Shown here piece by piece: positions 1 to 8,820 of a DNA stretch of 64,000 nt (the first letter of the stretch is position 1; each line of letters opens with the position of its first letter). Location of the stretch: NCBI GenBank assembly GCA_018644725.1, contig JABGPZ010000048.1, positions 1 to 64,000 of the forward strand. The letters are read 5' to 3'. The DNA comes from Phycisphaerales bacterium (GTDB lineage: Bacteria > Planctomycetota > Phycisphaerae > SM23-33). Made by a program: the position numbers and the translations under genes. The notes under the pieces were generated by a model. It worked only from the letters and a program-made list of their open reading frames with translations, was not told the origin of the DNA and searched no databases.

Positions 1-267
1 AAGAGACTCCCGCGCCAAACAATCCCGAATTTACAGAAACAAATTTACACTACCCACCCCCAAATCTCATGAAATGTCACATCAAATCGGTCTACATCAA
101 TTGTCCTGCTCACATCGTCAAAATAATCTTTCCACACTTCTGAGGCCGCATAGCTCCCAAACCCAAAACCATTATTCATCGTCATACTCAATGGAAGTGT
201 TTGGGGAGAGGGCTGTACTTTTTCTCTACTTTAGCTTGCCCTCCGTAGAATCATTCTGACATGGTTT

Positions 268-1437
268 TCATGGGAGGGCATATCGGATTGCATCCGTCGG
301 ACAGGCGTTTAAACATCTACCACAACTGAAGCAATCGGCTGGTAGTTTGTTTTTCTGCACGCGCCCTCTGGCCGCTTCGGACGGACAGGCGCGATCACAG
401 GCTCCACAATCTGTGCAGAGATTGCGGTTGATTCTCACACCGAATAGACTGAACCGCTCGAGGATCCAACTCAAGAGGCCAAAGGGGCAGATAAAATGAC
501 AGAACGGTCGATAGACGCCAAGCGAGACGAGGAGGAAAATGCCGATAGCAATCCCCGTAAACAAAGTCTCTACTTCAAGGTTGAAAAGGTTGAACGGGTT
601 CACAAAATGGTAGAGTACAAATCCCTCTTTGTTGCCCACGATGCCGAAAAGAATCAATAGCGTTAGAACAAATAGAACGCTACGGATGGTGTTGGAAACG
701 ACGAAGGGAACTTTTCGCTTTTTCAGAGCTCGCAACATGGGCAAGCGGTAGAGAAGTTCCTGCAGTGCGCCGAATGGGCATGCCCAACCGCAAATTAGCT
801 TCGTGCCAATGAGGCTTAGGATCGCGAAGAAAATGAAGCCAAGCACTTTTTCGAGGACGGATGGATAAAGCCCGGCCATGCTTTTGAAAACCTTGACGGT
901 GCCTTCCATCGGGTTGGGCGATTTACCCAGCGCAAACCCGCAGACTGCAATCGACAAAATCAGCACGGCAATATAAAGCCAACTAGGATACCACAATTCC
1001 CGGTCCTTGACCGTGGAATTGTCAGGTCGTCCGAGACGAATCAGATAGACCAGCCCAAAGAGTGCGAGGGCTGTGAAAATGTAATATTTGAAGGTGGTGG
1101 ATCGATGGCTGGCGATGTGATGTGTGGCGTGATCCAATTGCTTTTGGGTGATACCGAATGCTTTGAGGGGTTTGTTCTTTGAGGTTGCCAGAGGAAGGTC
1201 CAGTTCGCGGGCGAGACTCTTACCAGTCACATCGAGGGCGGGCGCGATCTGTTTGATCGACATATTGATGGAGAATGGAGGCGTCGAGGCTGGGGCGGAG
1301 TCCTCTTGGATTGCCCACCCGCCCACGATAATTGCGATGGCGACAAGGAGTGTCAAAAGAAGATAGATGCGCTGTTGGCGAGATTGATACTTGAGCATAA
1401 GATTGCTTTTTTTGGAATTATCCCTTTTTGGGGCCAC
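268..1437 (-). CDS. Membrane polyferredoxin, NapH/NosR/CcoG-like 4Fe-4S protein
   Basis: Multiple TM segments, CGWACPFGALQ and CHFICPFG motifs, C-terminal CTDCGACDRACP and CFSCGRCLNACP clusters. GTG start at 1437, or ATG at 1398. Confidence 0.85.
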   Translation of the reverse strand: MAPKRDNSKKSNLMLKYQSRQQRIYLLLTLLVAIAIIVGGWAIQEDSAPASTPPFSINMSIKQIAPALDVTGKSLARELDLPLATSKNKPLKAFGITQKQLDHATHHIASHRSTTFKYYIFTALALFGLVYLIRLGRPDNSTVKDRELWYPSWLYIAVLILSIAVCGFALGKSPNPMEGTVKVFKSMAGLYPSVLEKVLGFIFFAILSLIGTKLICGWACPFGALQELLYRLPMLRALKKRKVPFVVSNTIRSVLFVLTLLILFGIVGNKEGFVLYHFVNPFNLFNLEVETLFTGIAIGIFLLVSLGVYRPFCHFICPFGLLSWILERFSLFGVRINRNLCTDCGACDRACPSEAARGRVQKNKLPADCFSCGRCLNACPTDAIRYALP

Positions 1438-1948
1438 GTTCCAGCAGGAAAAAGATGGCTAGATAGAGCAAGGTGAACATGCCAATGATCAGCCAGTGAT
1501 GGATGCCGAGAATCTCGGGAATGCTTTTCTTGCCGTAGGTTCCCCATGTCAAAACGGAGTCTTTCAGGGATGGATACAACTCGGCATAGAGTCCCGCGCC
1601 GACCAGCATTCCCAGAATTCCCCATCCGGCATGCCAACGGCCTTCGCCTAACGCGCCTCCTGCCGTGCCGGGGCAATAGCCCAAGATCGCCCAGCCAAGT
1701 CCAAACAGGCCGCCACCGATGAGTTGAGCCCCGATGGAGATGGATTTCAATTTCAGATCAATCCACCCCATGTCCCGACAGACATAGATTCCCACCGATC
1801 CAACGAGAATGGCTGAGAACATGAATTTCAAAATCGTAGCATCTCGCAAGAGCAGAAATCCGACTTGTTTCTCGAAACGAAGAACGCCGCCCTTTTGCAG
1901 GAGAAATCCAAAGAAAATTCCGGTGATGAGTCCTAAGAGGAGTTCCAT
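1418..1948 (-). CDS. YeeE/YedE family (sulfur/thiosulfate transport-like) membrane protein, half 2
   Basis: MELLLGLITGIFFGFLLQKG..., GYCPGTAGGALGEGR motif. Start overlaps the stop of the next gene upstream (TAATG). Confidence 0.85.
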   Translation of the reverse strand: MELLLGLITGIFFGFLLQKGGVLRFEKQVGFLLLRDATILKFMFSAILVGSVGIYVCRDMGWIDLKLKSISIGAQLIGGGLFGLGWAILGYCPGTAGGALGEGRWHAGWGILGMLVGAGLYAELYPSLKDSVLTWGTYGKKSIPEILGIHHWLIIGMFTLLYLAIFFLLERGPKKG

Positions 1949-2484
1949 TAGTTTCCTCCCTTCCGATAGATGCAATTGGCCGCAAGGATTCCGCCAGCCA
2001 TGAATCCGACCATCGCCAGAAGCCCACTTCCCGCCAGCTGCATCATGCCGCTCAGCCCATGTCCACTGGGACACCCTCCAGCCAGGCGTGCGCCTAGAAT
2101 CGCAAGAATTCCACCAAGAAAAGCACCAAGAGCTCGAACGTGCCATTTTGGCCCGAAGCGAGCTTTCCAAAGAGTAGGTACGGTTTCGGACTTGAATTCC
2201 TGGCTGGCAATCGCTGCAAGAAAAGCCCCAATAACAATCCCGACAACGAGCATCATCTGCCAGTCAACCTTGATCTTCTTCGACTGGAAATACTCATTGG
2301 ACGAGACGTGATCGGAGGCGACTTGCGATTCGGCGAGCCCAGCCAGCCGGACCATCGTGGTTGATGTGCCGAGATACTTTGGCTTGGCCAGTAACTGCGT
2401 CGAAATGACGACGGAGGTGATGGCCAGCAATCCGACCAAGCCGCCAGCAATGTAGGGACTCCAAGGTTTCCGAAACCAATTCAT
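1948..2484 (-). CDS. YeeE/YedE family membrane protein, half 1
   Basis: LAGGCPSGHGLSGMMQLAGSGLLAMVGFMAGG motif; paired with the downstream half. Confidence 0.85.
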   Translation of the reverse strand: MNWFRKPWSPYIAGGLVGLLAITSVVISTQLLAKPKYLGTSTTMVRLAGLAESQVASDHVSSNEYFQSKKIKVDWQMMLVVGIVIGAFLAAIASQEFKSETVPTLWKARFGPKWHVRALGAFLGGILAILGARLAGGCPSGHGLSGMMQLAGSGLLAMVGFMAGGILAANCIYRKGGN

Positions 2485-2561
2485 GGTGATCTCCTTCTTG
2501 CTTTGTTGTTGTCGTGTGCTACAACTACTCGCTCGATTATAGGCGACACCTGGCCTTGGGG

Positions 2562-2918
2562 CTATTCAGGAGCGTTTGTCACTTTTCCGGTTTTGGGACA
2601 GACGATGCGGGCTTTGCCGGATTTTTTACATTTCCACGGGGCAAACGTGCCGTCGGCCAGCTTTGTTTTCGCCACACCAGTCTCGGGGCACACGTAGATT
2701 TCCTTGCCTTTGGCGCATTTGTAGATTGCACACTTACAATTGGTGCAAACGCCCGTTTTGGTCATCCCATTGGAGAGAGTCTGGGGCATGGCTTTGGCGG
2801 CCTCGATGACACAATTTGTTTTGGGCGCGGTTTGGTCAGTGGCGGGGTCTTCACACCCAGCAACCATAAATCCGCAGGCCAGTACCAGGGATACTGATAG
2901 CATCGTTTTCAGCGTCAT
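2562..2918 (-). CDS. Small Cys-rich predicted lipoprotein
   Basis: MTLKTMLSVSLVLACGFMVAGC lipobox; CTNCKC...C...C...C pattern. Start reassigned to ATG at 2918. Confidence 0.65.
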   Translation of the reverse strand: MTLKTMLSVSLVLACGFMVAGCEDPATDQTAPKTNCVIEAAKAMPQTLSNGMTKTGVCTNCKCAIYKCAKGKEIYVCPETGVAKTKLADGTFAPWKCKKSGKARIVCPKTGKVTNAPE

Positions 2919-2982
2919 AATTCCATTCCTTTCACAAGGGTGTTTTTCGTAGCTTACGCAGCAACTCAAAACAGCCTCTCGA

Positions 2983-3891
2983 TTAATTGTCTTTGATGGG
3001 GCTCGCAATTGTGGCCTGGATTTTTTCCCAGACTTCACGAATTTCCCCGGCGCAGCTGGCCTCTTGATATTCGATGACTGTCTGTTGAGCAATTTGAGCA
3101 TCAGTGATCGCACGGTCATAACGAACGCGTGGGGCGACCTCAATTCCATGGTTTTGCGCGAACAATTCGATTCGATCGGTAATCACCGCGTTGAGATCCC
3201 ATTTATTGACACACACCATAGCGGGGATTTTGAAGTGCTTCGCTAATTCCGCCACTCGTTTGAAATCGTGCATTCCGCTCTGGGTTGGTTCGGTAACGAT
3301 CAGCACCAAATTCGCGCCGGTGATTGACGCGATTACTGGGCAACCAATCCCCGGCGAACCGTCGATGAGGATTGTTTCGACACGTCCAGCTTCGGCTAGA
3401 GCTCTTGCTTCGGTTCGAAGGATGTGCACAAGTTTTCCTGAATTTCCTTCGGCGATTCCCAGTTTGGCATGGACCAATGGGCCGAATCGGGTCTGTGAAA
3501 CAAACCATTTGCCATTGATCGCGGGGGCAAATTTGACAGCGCCACCGATGCAGAACCAGTTGCAGACACCGCAGCCTTCGCAAGCGGTTGGGTCGATTCG
3601 GGCGGTTTTCTCAACAGCGTCATTGGCGGGACCGTCCATTGTAATGGCATCAAATTGGCAATACTCTTTGCACACGCCGCAGGCGGTGCAGGCGGCAGGG
3701 TCGACCGCTGCGCGATTCCCGCCGGAAAAGTCGGTCTGTTTGGTGGGCACGGGGTCAAGGATCAAGTGCAGGTCAGCCGCGTCGACATCGCAGTCTGCGA
3801 CGATACAGTCTTCTGATAATGCCGCAAAGGAAGCAACCAGGGACGTCTTGCCCGTCCCTCCCTTGCCACTAATGACTACAATTTCATTCAT
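2983..3891 (-). CDS. MinD superfamily P-loop ATPase with inserted ferredoxin domain
   Basis: SGKGGTGKTS Walker A, CTACGVCKEYCQF and CEGCGVCNWFC inserts. Confidence 0.93.
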   Translation of the reverse strand: MNEIVVISGKGGTGKTSLVASFAALSEDCIVADCDVDAADLHLILDPVPTKQTDFSGGNRAAVDPAACTACGVCKEYCQFDAITMDGPANDAVEKTARIDPTACEGCGVCNWFCIGGAVKFAPAINGKWFVSQTRFGPLVHAKLGIAEGNSGKLVHILRTEARALAEAGRVETILIDGSPGIGCPVIASITGANLVLIVTEPTQSGMHDFKRVAELAKHFKIPAMVCVNKWDLNAVITDRIELFAQNHGIEVAPRVRYDRAITDAQIAQQTVIEYQEASCAGEIREVWEKIQATIASPIKDN

Positions 3892-4736
3892 CGTGTTGTC
3901 TCCTGGCGGATTCGCTCCAGTAGCCGTTCAATCCCGAAACGATAGCTCTCCGAAACGGCTGATAGAAGCTCGCCGCGTGAATAGGCTTCAGCGACGGGGC
4001 GCAAGTCGGGAATTTGAGAAAGGATTGGAATGCCTTGGTCGCGGCAATAGTCACGGGTTTTTGAATCCCCCATATTCGCTCGATTGATGACCACGCCAAA
4101 CGGGAGTTGGAGTTTTCGCATTGCTTTTACGGCCAGCTTCAGATCGTTCAATCCAAATGGTGTGGGCTCAGTAACAAGAACGACATAGTCAGTGTTTCGA
4201 ACCGATTCAATGACTGGACACGACGTCCCTGGCGGGCAATCTACGATGGTTATATCGCTTTTGTCAGAGGCCGCCTTGACGGCGTGGATGACAGGCGGGC
4301 TCATCATTGTGCCGATCTTGAGTCGCCCCTGGCAAAATTCGATGCTTCCAGCTTTTCCCTGCTGAAGTCGACCTATTTCTTCACGCCCTTGTGTGATTGC
4401 GCCGAATGGGCACACCTCCCAACAGCCACCACAGCTGTGGCACAGGTCGGGAAACGTCAAGACCGTTTTGTTCATCACTACAATCGCGCTGAATTGGCAG
4501 ATCGCTTCACATTGGCCGCAAGCAATACATTTGGTTTCGTCGACCTTGGGGACCTTAACGAAAATTGGCTCGTCGTTTTCCACGGTTGGCTTGAGAAAAA
4601 TGTCCCCATTGGGAGCTTCGACATCACAGTCGAGATAGGAAACCGTCTGGCCTTGCTGAGATGCAACAAAGGCGAGATTGGTCGCGATGGTGGTTTTTCC
4701 TGTTCCACCTTTTCCACTGGCGATGGCGATGTTCAT
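3888..4736 (-). CDS. MinD superfamily P-loop ATPase with inserted ferredoxin domain
   Basis: ASGKGGTGKTT Walker A, CIACGQCEAICQF and CHSCGGCWEVCPF inserts. ATGA overlap with the downstream gene. Confidence 0.93.
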   Translation of the reverse strand: MNIAIASGKGGTGKTTIATNLAFVASQQGQTVSYLDCDVEAPNGDIFLKPTVENDEPIFVKVPKVDETKCIACGQCEAICQFSAIVVMNKTVLTFPDLCHSCGGCWEVCPFGAITQGREEIGRLQQGKAGSIEFCQGRLKIGTMMSPPVIHAVKAASDKSDITIVDCPPGTSCPVIESVRNTDYVVLVTEPTPFGLNDLKLAVKAMRKLQLPFGVVINRANMGDSKTRDYCRDQGIPILSQIPDLRPVAEAYSRGELLSAVSESYRFGIERLLERIRQETTR

Positions 4737-4984
4737 GAGGCGGATTGTTTCTTCTGGAGTTCATCCTCAAGGTGATGGATTTGCTCCTGAAGCGCCGTGA
4801 TTGTGTCACGCCGTCTTTGGCGAAACTGTAATCCGTTTCCCCCTCGGCCGAGGCCTCGGCCTCGAACTCGGCGAGCTCTTTGGAATCCCATGCATCCTGG
4901 GATTTCAACATCGGCGCAGAGTCCCGCGCCACGACCTGTCATGGGGCCCAGTCCGGCAGGGCCTGTTTGATCTCGATTAGGCAT
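4733..4984 (-). CDS. DUF5320-like protein
   Basis: N-terminal MPNRDQTGPAGLGPMTGRGAGLC resembles the DUF5320 signature; C-terminal coiled coil. Confidence 0.75.
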   Translation of the reverse strand: MPNRDQTGPAGLGPMTGRGAGLCADVEIPGCMGFQRARRVRGRGLGRGGNGLQFRQRRRDTITALQEQIHHLEDELQKKQSAS

Positions 4985-4996
4985 GATGTGCCTCCT

Positions 4997-5686
4997 TTAG
5001 TTTTCTGTGGGTGTTGTTGGGTCATCTTTAAGGACCATGAACCAGTCCAAAACTTGCGTCCCTTCGGCAGGTTGCTCCACGCGTTCCTTCGCCGTTCCGC
5101 ACGACCCAGCCGGCGGAACGATGACTTTGTCCCCGGGTGTCCAGTTTGCAGGAGTTGCAATATTCTCTTTATCAGAAAGTTGCATGGCGACCAAAAGGCG
5201 CTTAATTTCCTGCATATTCCGCCCATTACTGAGCGGATAATACAGAATGGCGCGAACAATGGCATTGGGATCCATGATAAATACGGCGCGAACGGCTTGG
5301 GTTGTGCTTGCCGCTGGCTGAAGCATTCCAAATGCGCGAGAGACATCCATCGTCAGGTCGCTGATCACGGGAAAAGTGACTTCCACGTCTTTCATGTCTT
5401 TGTATTCTATTTTCTCTTTGATTGTTCGCAACCAGGCGATGTGGCTGTAGGTGCTGTCAATCGAAAGTCCTAACAGTTTGCAGTTAAGGGATTCGAATTC
5501 TGGCTGCATGGATGCAAAGGTCATAAATTCCGTCGTGCAAACCGGTGTAAAGTCGGCGGGATGAGAAAAGAAAATCACCCAGTGACCCTCATAATCACCT
5601 GGGAATTCAATCGGTCCTTGAGTGGTTTCTGCTGAAAAACCAGGAGCGGGTTCTCCGATCAGTGGCATTCGTGTTTCCGTTGTCAT
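4997..5686 (-). CDS. Peroxiredoxin, 1-Cys/Prx6-like
   Basis: HPADFTPVCTTEF active site, LSIDSTYSHIAW, YPLSNGRNMQEIKR. Start reassigned to MTTETRMPL at 5686. Confidence 0.9.
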   Translation of the reverse strand: MTTETRMPLIGEPAPGFSAETTQGPIEFPGDYEGHWVIFFSHPADFTPVCTTEFMTFASMQPEFESLNCKLLGLSIDSTYSHIAWLRTIKEKIEYKDMKDVEVTFPVISDLTMDVSRAFGMLQPAASTTQAVRAVFIMDPNAIVRAILYYPLSNGRNMQEIKRLLVAMQLSDKENIATPANWTPGDKVIVPPAGSCGTAKERVEQPAEGTQVLDWFMVLKDDPTTPTEN

Positions 5687-5739
5687 AGGAGTCTCCTTTG
5701 GGGGCTCTATAGAGAGAGGAATGTGAAAGGCTTGGTTTT

Positions 5740-6138
5740 CTATTTTTGGTATCGAGGAGGATGGCAACACCCTCGTTGTCTTTGGCGCGTTTGAGTTTGC
5801 CTGCCACAGCAGCCTGGCATTCCGAATTGTTGTTCGTTGAGATCCCCTTTGATAAATCCAGCAAGAACATGCTCCACATCGCCGCACACGCGGGGGATTA
5901 CATCAATCCCTTTGGCAAGGAGCTCCAGCTCCACGGGCTTTGAAATTGCGCAACAAACCAACACGTCCACTCCACGGTCGCGCAGGAATTGGACTCGATA
6001 CTCAGGATCCGGGCTATCGAGAGCGACCAATTGCCTCGATTGCTCTTGCCTGTGGGTGATCTCGACAAGCAATACGTTAGTGAATACATCGAAGACGGGG
6101 CTGATGCGGCCTTGCCAAGTTGGAATTGCGATCTTCAT
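5740..6138 (-). CDS. NifX/NafY (dinitrogenase Fe-Mo cofactor / ORP) family protein with Cys-rich tail
   Basis: MKIAIPTWQGRISPVFDV...LLVEI family start; tail MPGCCGRQ...GCC. Confidence 0.85.
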   Translation of the reverse strand: MKIAIPTWQGRISPVFDVFTNVLLVEITHRQEQSRQLVALDSPDPEYRVQFLRDRGVDVLVCCAISKPVELELLAKGIDVIPRVCGDVEHVLAGFIKGDLNEQQFGMPGCCGRQTQTRQRQRGCCHPPRYQK

Positions 6139-6149
6139 TACAATGATAT

Positions 6150-6166
6150 TTTCAATTCGCGTGCCA
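6150..6166 (-). promoter_or_regulatory. Candidate sigma-54 promoter for the leftward arm
   Basis: Minus strand TTGGCACGCGAATTGAA: good -24 (TTGGCACG), but -12 is TTGA rather than TTGC. GG-N10 spacing correct. Confidence 0.5.
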
Positions 6167-6240
6167 AAAAATAAGAAACAATTTAACTGTAGTAATACAA
6201 GTATATTGTGATTGATTATAGATGTTGGCCAACTAAATAA

Positions 6241-6290
6241 TCGTGCAAATTGATATGTTATGGAGTAGTATTGTATTGCAACCTGCACGA
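6241..6290. promoter_or_regulatory. Candidate enhancer-binding-protein sites (UAS)
   Basis: ATTGCA-acc-TGCACGA (6275-6290) and degenerate TCGTGCA-aat-TGATA (6241-6255), centres 33 bp apart. The same box occurs upstream of the rightward sigma-54 promoter. Confidence 0.45.
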
Positions 6291-6307
6291 TTTGAGGAGC
6301 CCGTAAA

Positions 6308-7660
6308 ATGAATGAACCAAGACGCGAAACCATCATCTTAGATTCGATTAACGAGGGCGTATTCACTGTCGACCTCGACTGGCGCATCACGTCGTTCAAT
6401 CAGGCGGCCGAGCGGATCACGGGCGTCTCGGCCGAGGAGGCCATTGGCAGCGCCTGCTGCGAAGTCTTCCGCGCGAGCATCTGTGAGACGGATTGCGTGT
6501 TGTGGCGGACCATGGAGACATCCCAGCCGATTGTCAACGCCACCGCGCACATCATCAATCAATATGGCGAGCGGATTCCGATTCGCATTTCCACCGCACT
6601 GCTCCGGGATGAAGCGGGCGAGATCGTTGGCGGGGTCGAAACATTTCAAGACTTGACGCAGATCGAGGAGCTTCAAAAAGAGCTTCACGCCCGGTACACC
6701 TTTGAGGATATCGTCGGCCAAAGCCCCGCGATGATGCAACTCTTTGACATCTTGCCGCTCGTCGCTGATAGTAGCAGTACGGCATTGATTGAAGGGCCCA
6801 GCGGCACGGGCAAAGAGATTTTTGCGCGGGCAATTCATAATCTATCGCCACGCAAGAAAAAGCCATTCATCGCAGTCAACTGCGCCGCGCTCCCCGACAC
6901 GCTACTCGAGAGCGAATTGTTTGGACACAAGGCCGGGGCGTTTACCGATGCTAAGCGCGACAAGCCGGGACGGTTTGCGCTCGCGGATGGCGGCACGATT
7001 TTCCTCGATGAAATTGGTGACATTTCTCCGGCGATGCAGGTGCGCCTGTTGCGAGTGTTACAGGAGCGTGTTGTCGAACCCCTCGGCGGCGTCAAGCCCG
7101 TCCCGGTCGATGTGCGCGTGATTGCCGCGACCAACAAGAACCTTGCCGAGCTTGTACGTGAAGGGACGTTCCGTGACGATCTCTATTATCGCATACGCGT
7201 AGTGCATCTCGATTTGCCCAGCCTTGCACAAAGACGCGAAGACATTCCACTCTTGACCGAGCATTTGATTGCGAAGTTCAATCGTCTTCAGGGCAAGGCC
7301 ATTGTTGGAGTGAGTGATGAGGTGCTTGCACAGCTGATGGACCACGACTATCCTGGGAACGTCCGCGAGCTGGAGAACATTATCGAGCAGGCATTTGTCC
7401 TTTGTCGTGGCGGGGTGATCGAACTCAATCACCTACCACCCGAGCTGCGTCCCACTGGTGCCCAAGGGGACGATGCTTCGCGGCCGATGAGCCTTGAGGC
7501 ACTTGAAAAACACTTCATCGCGGAAGCACTGAAACGTCGCAACGGCAGCCGTAGCCGCGCTGCTAAAGATCTCGGAATCAATCCCAGCACACTCTATCGC
7601 AAGATTAAATCACTTGAGATTGACGTGCCCGAAACCGATGGACGACAGCGGCGAACATAG
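6308..7660 (+). CDS. Sigma-54-dependent transcriptional activator (PAS-AAA+-Fis HTH)
   Basis: N-terminal PAS, GPSGTGKE Walker A, ESELFGHKAGAFTDA (GAFTGA-loop variant), GGTIFLDEIGD Walker B, C-terminal Fis HTH. Confidence 0.97.
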   Translation: MNEPRRETIILDSINEGVFTVDLDWRITSFNQAAERITGVSAEEAIGSACCEVFRASICETDCVLWRTMETSQPIVNATAHIINQYGERIPIRISTALLRDEAGEIVGGVETFQDLTQIEELQKELHARYTFEDIVGQSPAMMQLFDILPLVADSSSTALIEGPSGTGKEIFARAIHNLSPRKKKPFIAVNCAALPDTLLESELFGHKAGAFTDAKRDKPGRFALADGGTIFLDEIGDISPAMQVRLLRVLQERVVEPLGGVKPVPVDVRVIAATNKNLAELVREGTFRDDLYYRIRVVHLDLPSLAQRREDIPLLTEHLIAKFNRLQGKAIVGVSDEVLAQLMDHDYPGNVRELENIIEQAFVLCRGGVIELNHLPPELRPTGAQGDDASRPMSLEALEKHFIAEALKRRNGSRSRAAKDLGINPSTLYRKIKSLEIDVPETDGRQRRT

Positions 7661-7661
7661 G

Positions 7662-7677
7662 ATTGCATTTTGCATGA
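7662..7677. promoter_or_regulatory. Candidate UAS for the rightward sigma-54 promoter
   Basis: ATTGCA-ttt-TGCATGA, matches ATTGCA-acc-TGCACGA at 6275. Centre lies ~118 bp from the -24 GG, as on the divergent side. Confidence 0.45.
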
Positions 7678-7785
7678 ATCGCATAGAGACCGGCGAGTCA
7701 TTACGAGGTAATGTGAAAATTCTATCCACAGTAACCTTATGTAAAACCTATAGTTGAAAGAAGTTTTTGTTTCAGAGTTATTCTT

Positions 7786-7801
7786 TGGCATGTTCTTTGC
7801 A
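7786..7801 (+). promoter_or_regulatory. Sigma-54 (-24/-12) promoter
   Basis: TGGCATGTTCTTTGCA: GG-N10-GC. Predicted TSS ~7811, just upstream of the RBS and ATG at 7826. Confidence 0.8.
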
Positions 7802-7825
7802 CACTGCTCTATGAAAGGAATTCTT

Positions 7826-8191
7826 ATGAGCAAAATTGCAGTAACATCCAAAGGCGCAAACATTGATTCTCCCGTAGACACACGGTTTGGTCGGGCCGAC
7901 TACTTCTTGATCGTCGACTTGACGAGCGGAGAATTTTCGGCTGTTGAGAACGAAAAAAATCGAAATGCTGCCCAAGGCGCGGGGATTCAGGCAGGCAAAG
8001 CCGTCGTAGGCCTTGGCGTCCCGGCTGTCATTACCGGCCATGTCGGTCCCAAGGCGTTTACGACACTCCAGGCCGGTGGCATCAGCATCTATACCGGCGC
8101 CCAAGGGACGGTCGCGGAGACGATTGAGCTCTTCAAGACGGGTCAATTGCAGCGGGCCGCCACGGCCGATGTGGAAGGGCACTGGGTATAA
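7826..8191 (+). CDS. NifX/NafY (ORP-like) family protein
   Basis: MSKIAVTSKGANIDSPVDTRFGRADYFLIVD... typical of the dinitrogenase Fe-Mo cofactor family. Confidence 0.9.
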   Translation: MSKIAVTSKGANIDSPVDTRFGRADYFLIVDLTSGEFSAVENEKNRNAAQGAGIQAGKAVVGLGVPAVITGHVGPKAFTTLQAGGISIYTGAQGTVAETIELFKTGQLQRAATADVEGHWV

Positions 8192-8193
8192 CC

Positions 8194-8820
8194 ATGCGGC
8201 CGAAAGCAGAGCAGACTCGATTCACTCCGCCCGCACTGGACACGGCTTGGTTGCCGGATGATCTTCTGCCTTGCGTAGAATTCCACGGCCATCTTTGCCC
8301 GGGCCTGGTGATCGGATACTGCGCGACAAAGCTCGCCATGCAACGCCTAGGCATCGGACGTGCGGAGGATGAAGAATTGATCGCCATCGTGGAGAACGAC
8401 AGTTGTGCGGTCGATGCGGTTCAGGTTCTCACAGGTTGCACGTTTGGCAAGGGCAACCTGAAATTTCTCGATCACGGCAAGATGGCGTTCACCTTTGCTA
8501 CCCGACGCGATGGACGATCTGTCCGGCTTCTCTATCGGCCGCAACTTTTGCCAAAAGGGCAAACCATGCCAGAGGAGCACCAACGTGCATGGACCATCAA
8601 GCAGCTACTTACGCATGATCGTCTTGAATTGTTCGAAATTCAAGACGATGTTCTGTGCGAGCTTCCTCCCCGTGCACAATGTTATGAAACGATCTGGTGT
8701 GACGCCTGTGGAGAGCGGACCATGGCTACGAGAATTGAAACTATAGACGAGAAAAAATTGTGCGCCGCCTGTCGAGATCAAACCCTTCCGATCCAATCTA
8801 ATGAAAGGAAACCCGAATGA
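8194..8820 (+). CDS. FmdE family protein with C-terminal zinc ribbon
   Basis: CVEFHGHLCPGLVIGYCATKLAM, DSCAVDAVQVLTGCTFGKGNL, C-terminal CDACGE...CAAC. Confidence 0.92.
   Translation: MRPKAEQTRFTPPALDTAWLPDDLLPCVEFHGHLCPGLVIGYCATKLAMQRLGIGRAEDEELIAIVENDSCAVDAVQVLTGCTFGKGNLKFLDHGKMAFTFATRRDGRSVRLLYRPQLLPKGQTMPEEHQRAWTIKQLLTHDRLELFEIQDDVLCELPPRAQCYETIWCDACGERTMATRIETIDEKKLCAACRDQTLPIQSNERKPE

Noticed and set aside
74-259. 61-residue ORF at the left edge
   Set aside because: No coding signature, RBS or recognisable family.
6308-7660. GAFTDA instead of GAFTGA in the sigma-54 activator as an anomaly
   Set aside because: This substitution is found in other sigma-54 activators, so it is not by itself a sign of lost sigma-54 contact.
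7699-7713. CATTAC-GAG-GTAATG palindrome upstream of the rightward sigma-54 promoter
   Set aside because: Considered as the activator site, but not repeated on the leftward side; the TGCA-N3-TGCA box is better supported. Could still be a site for another regulator.
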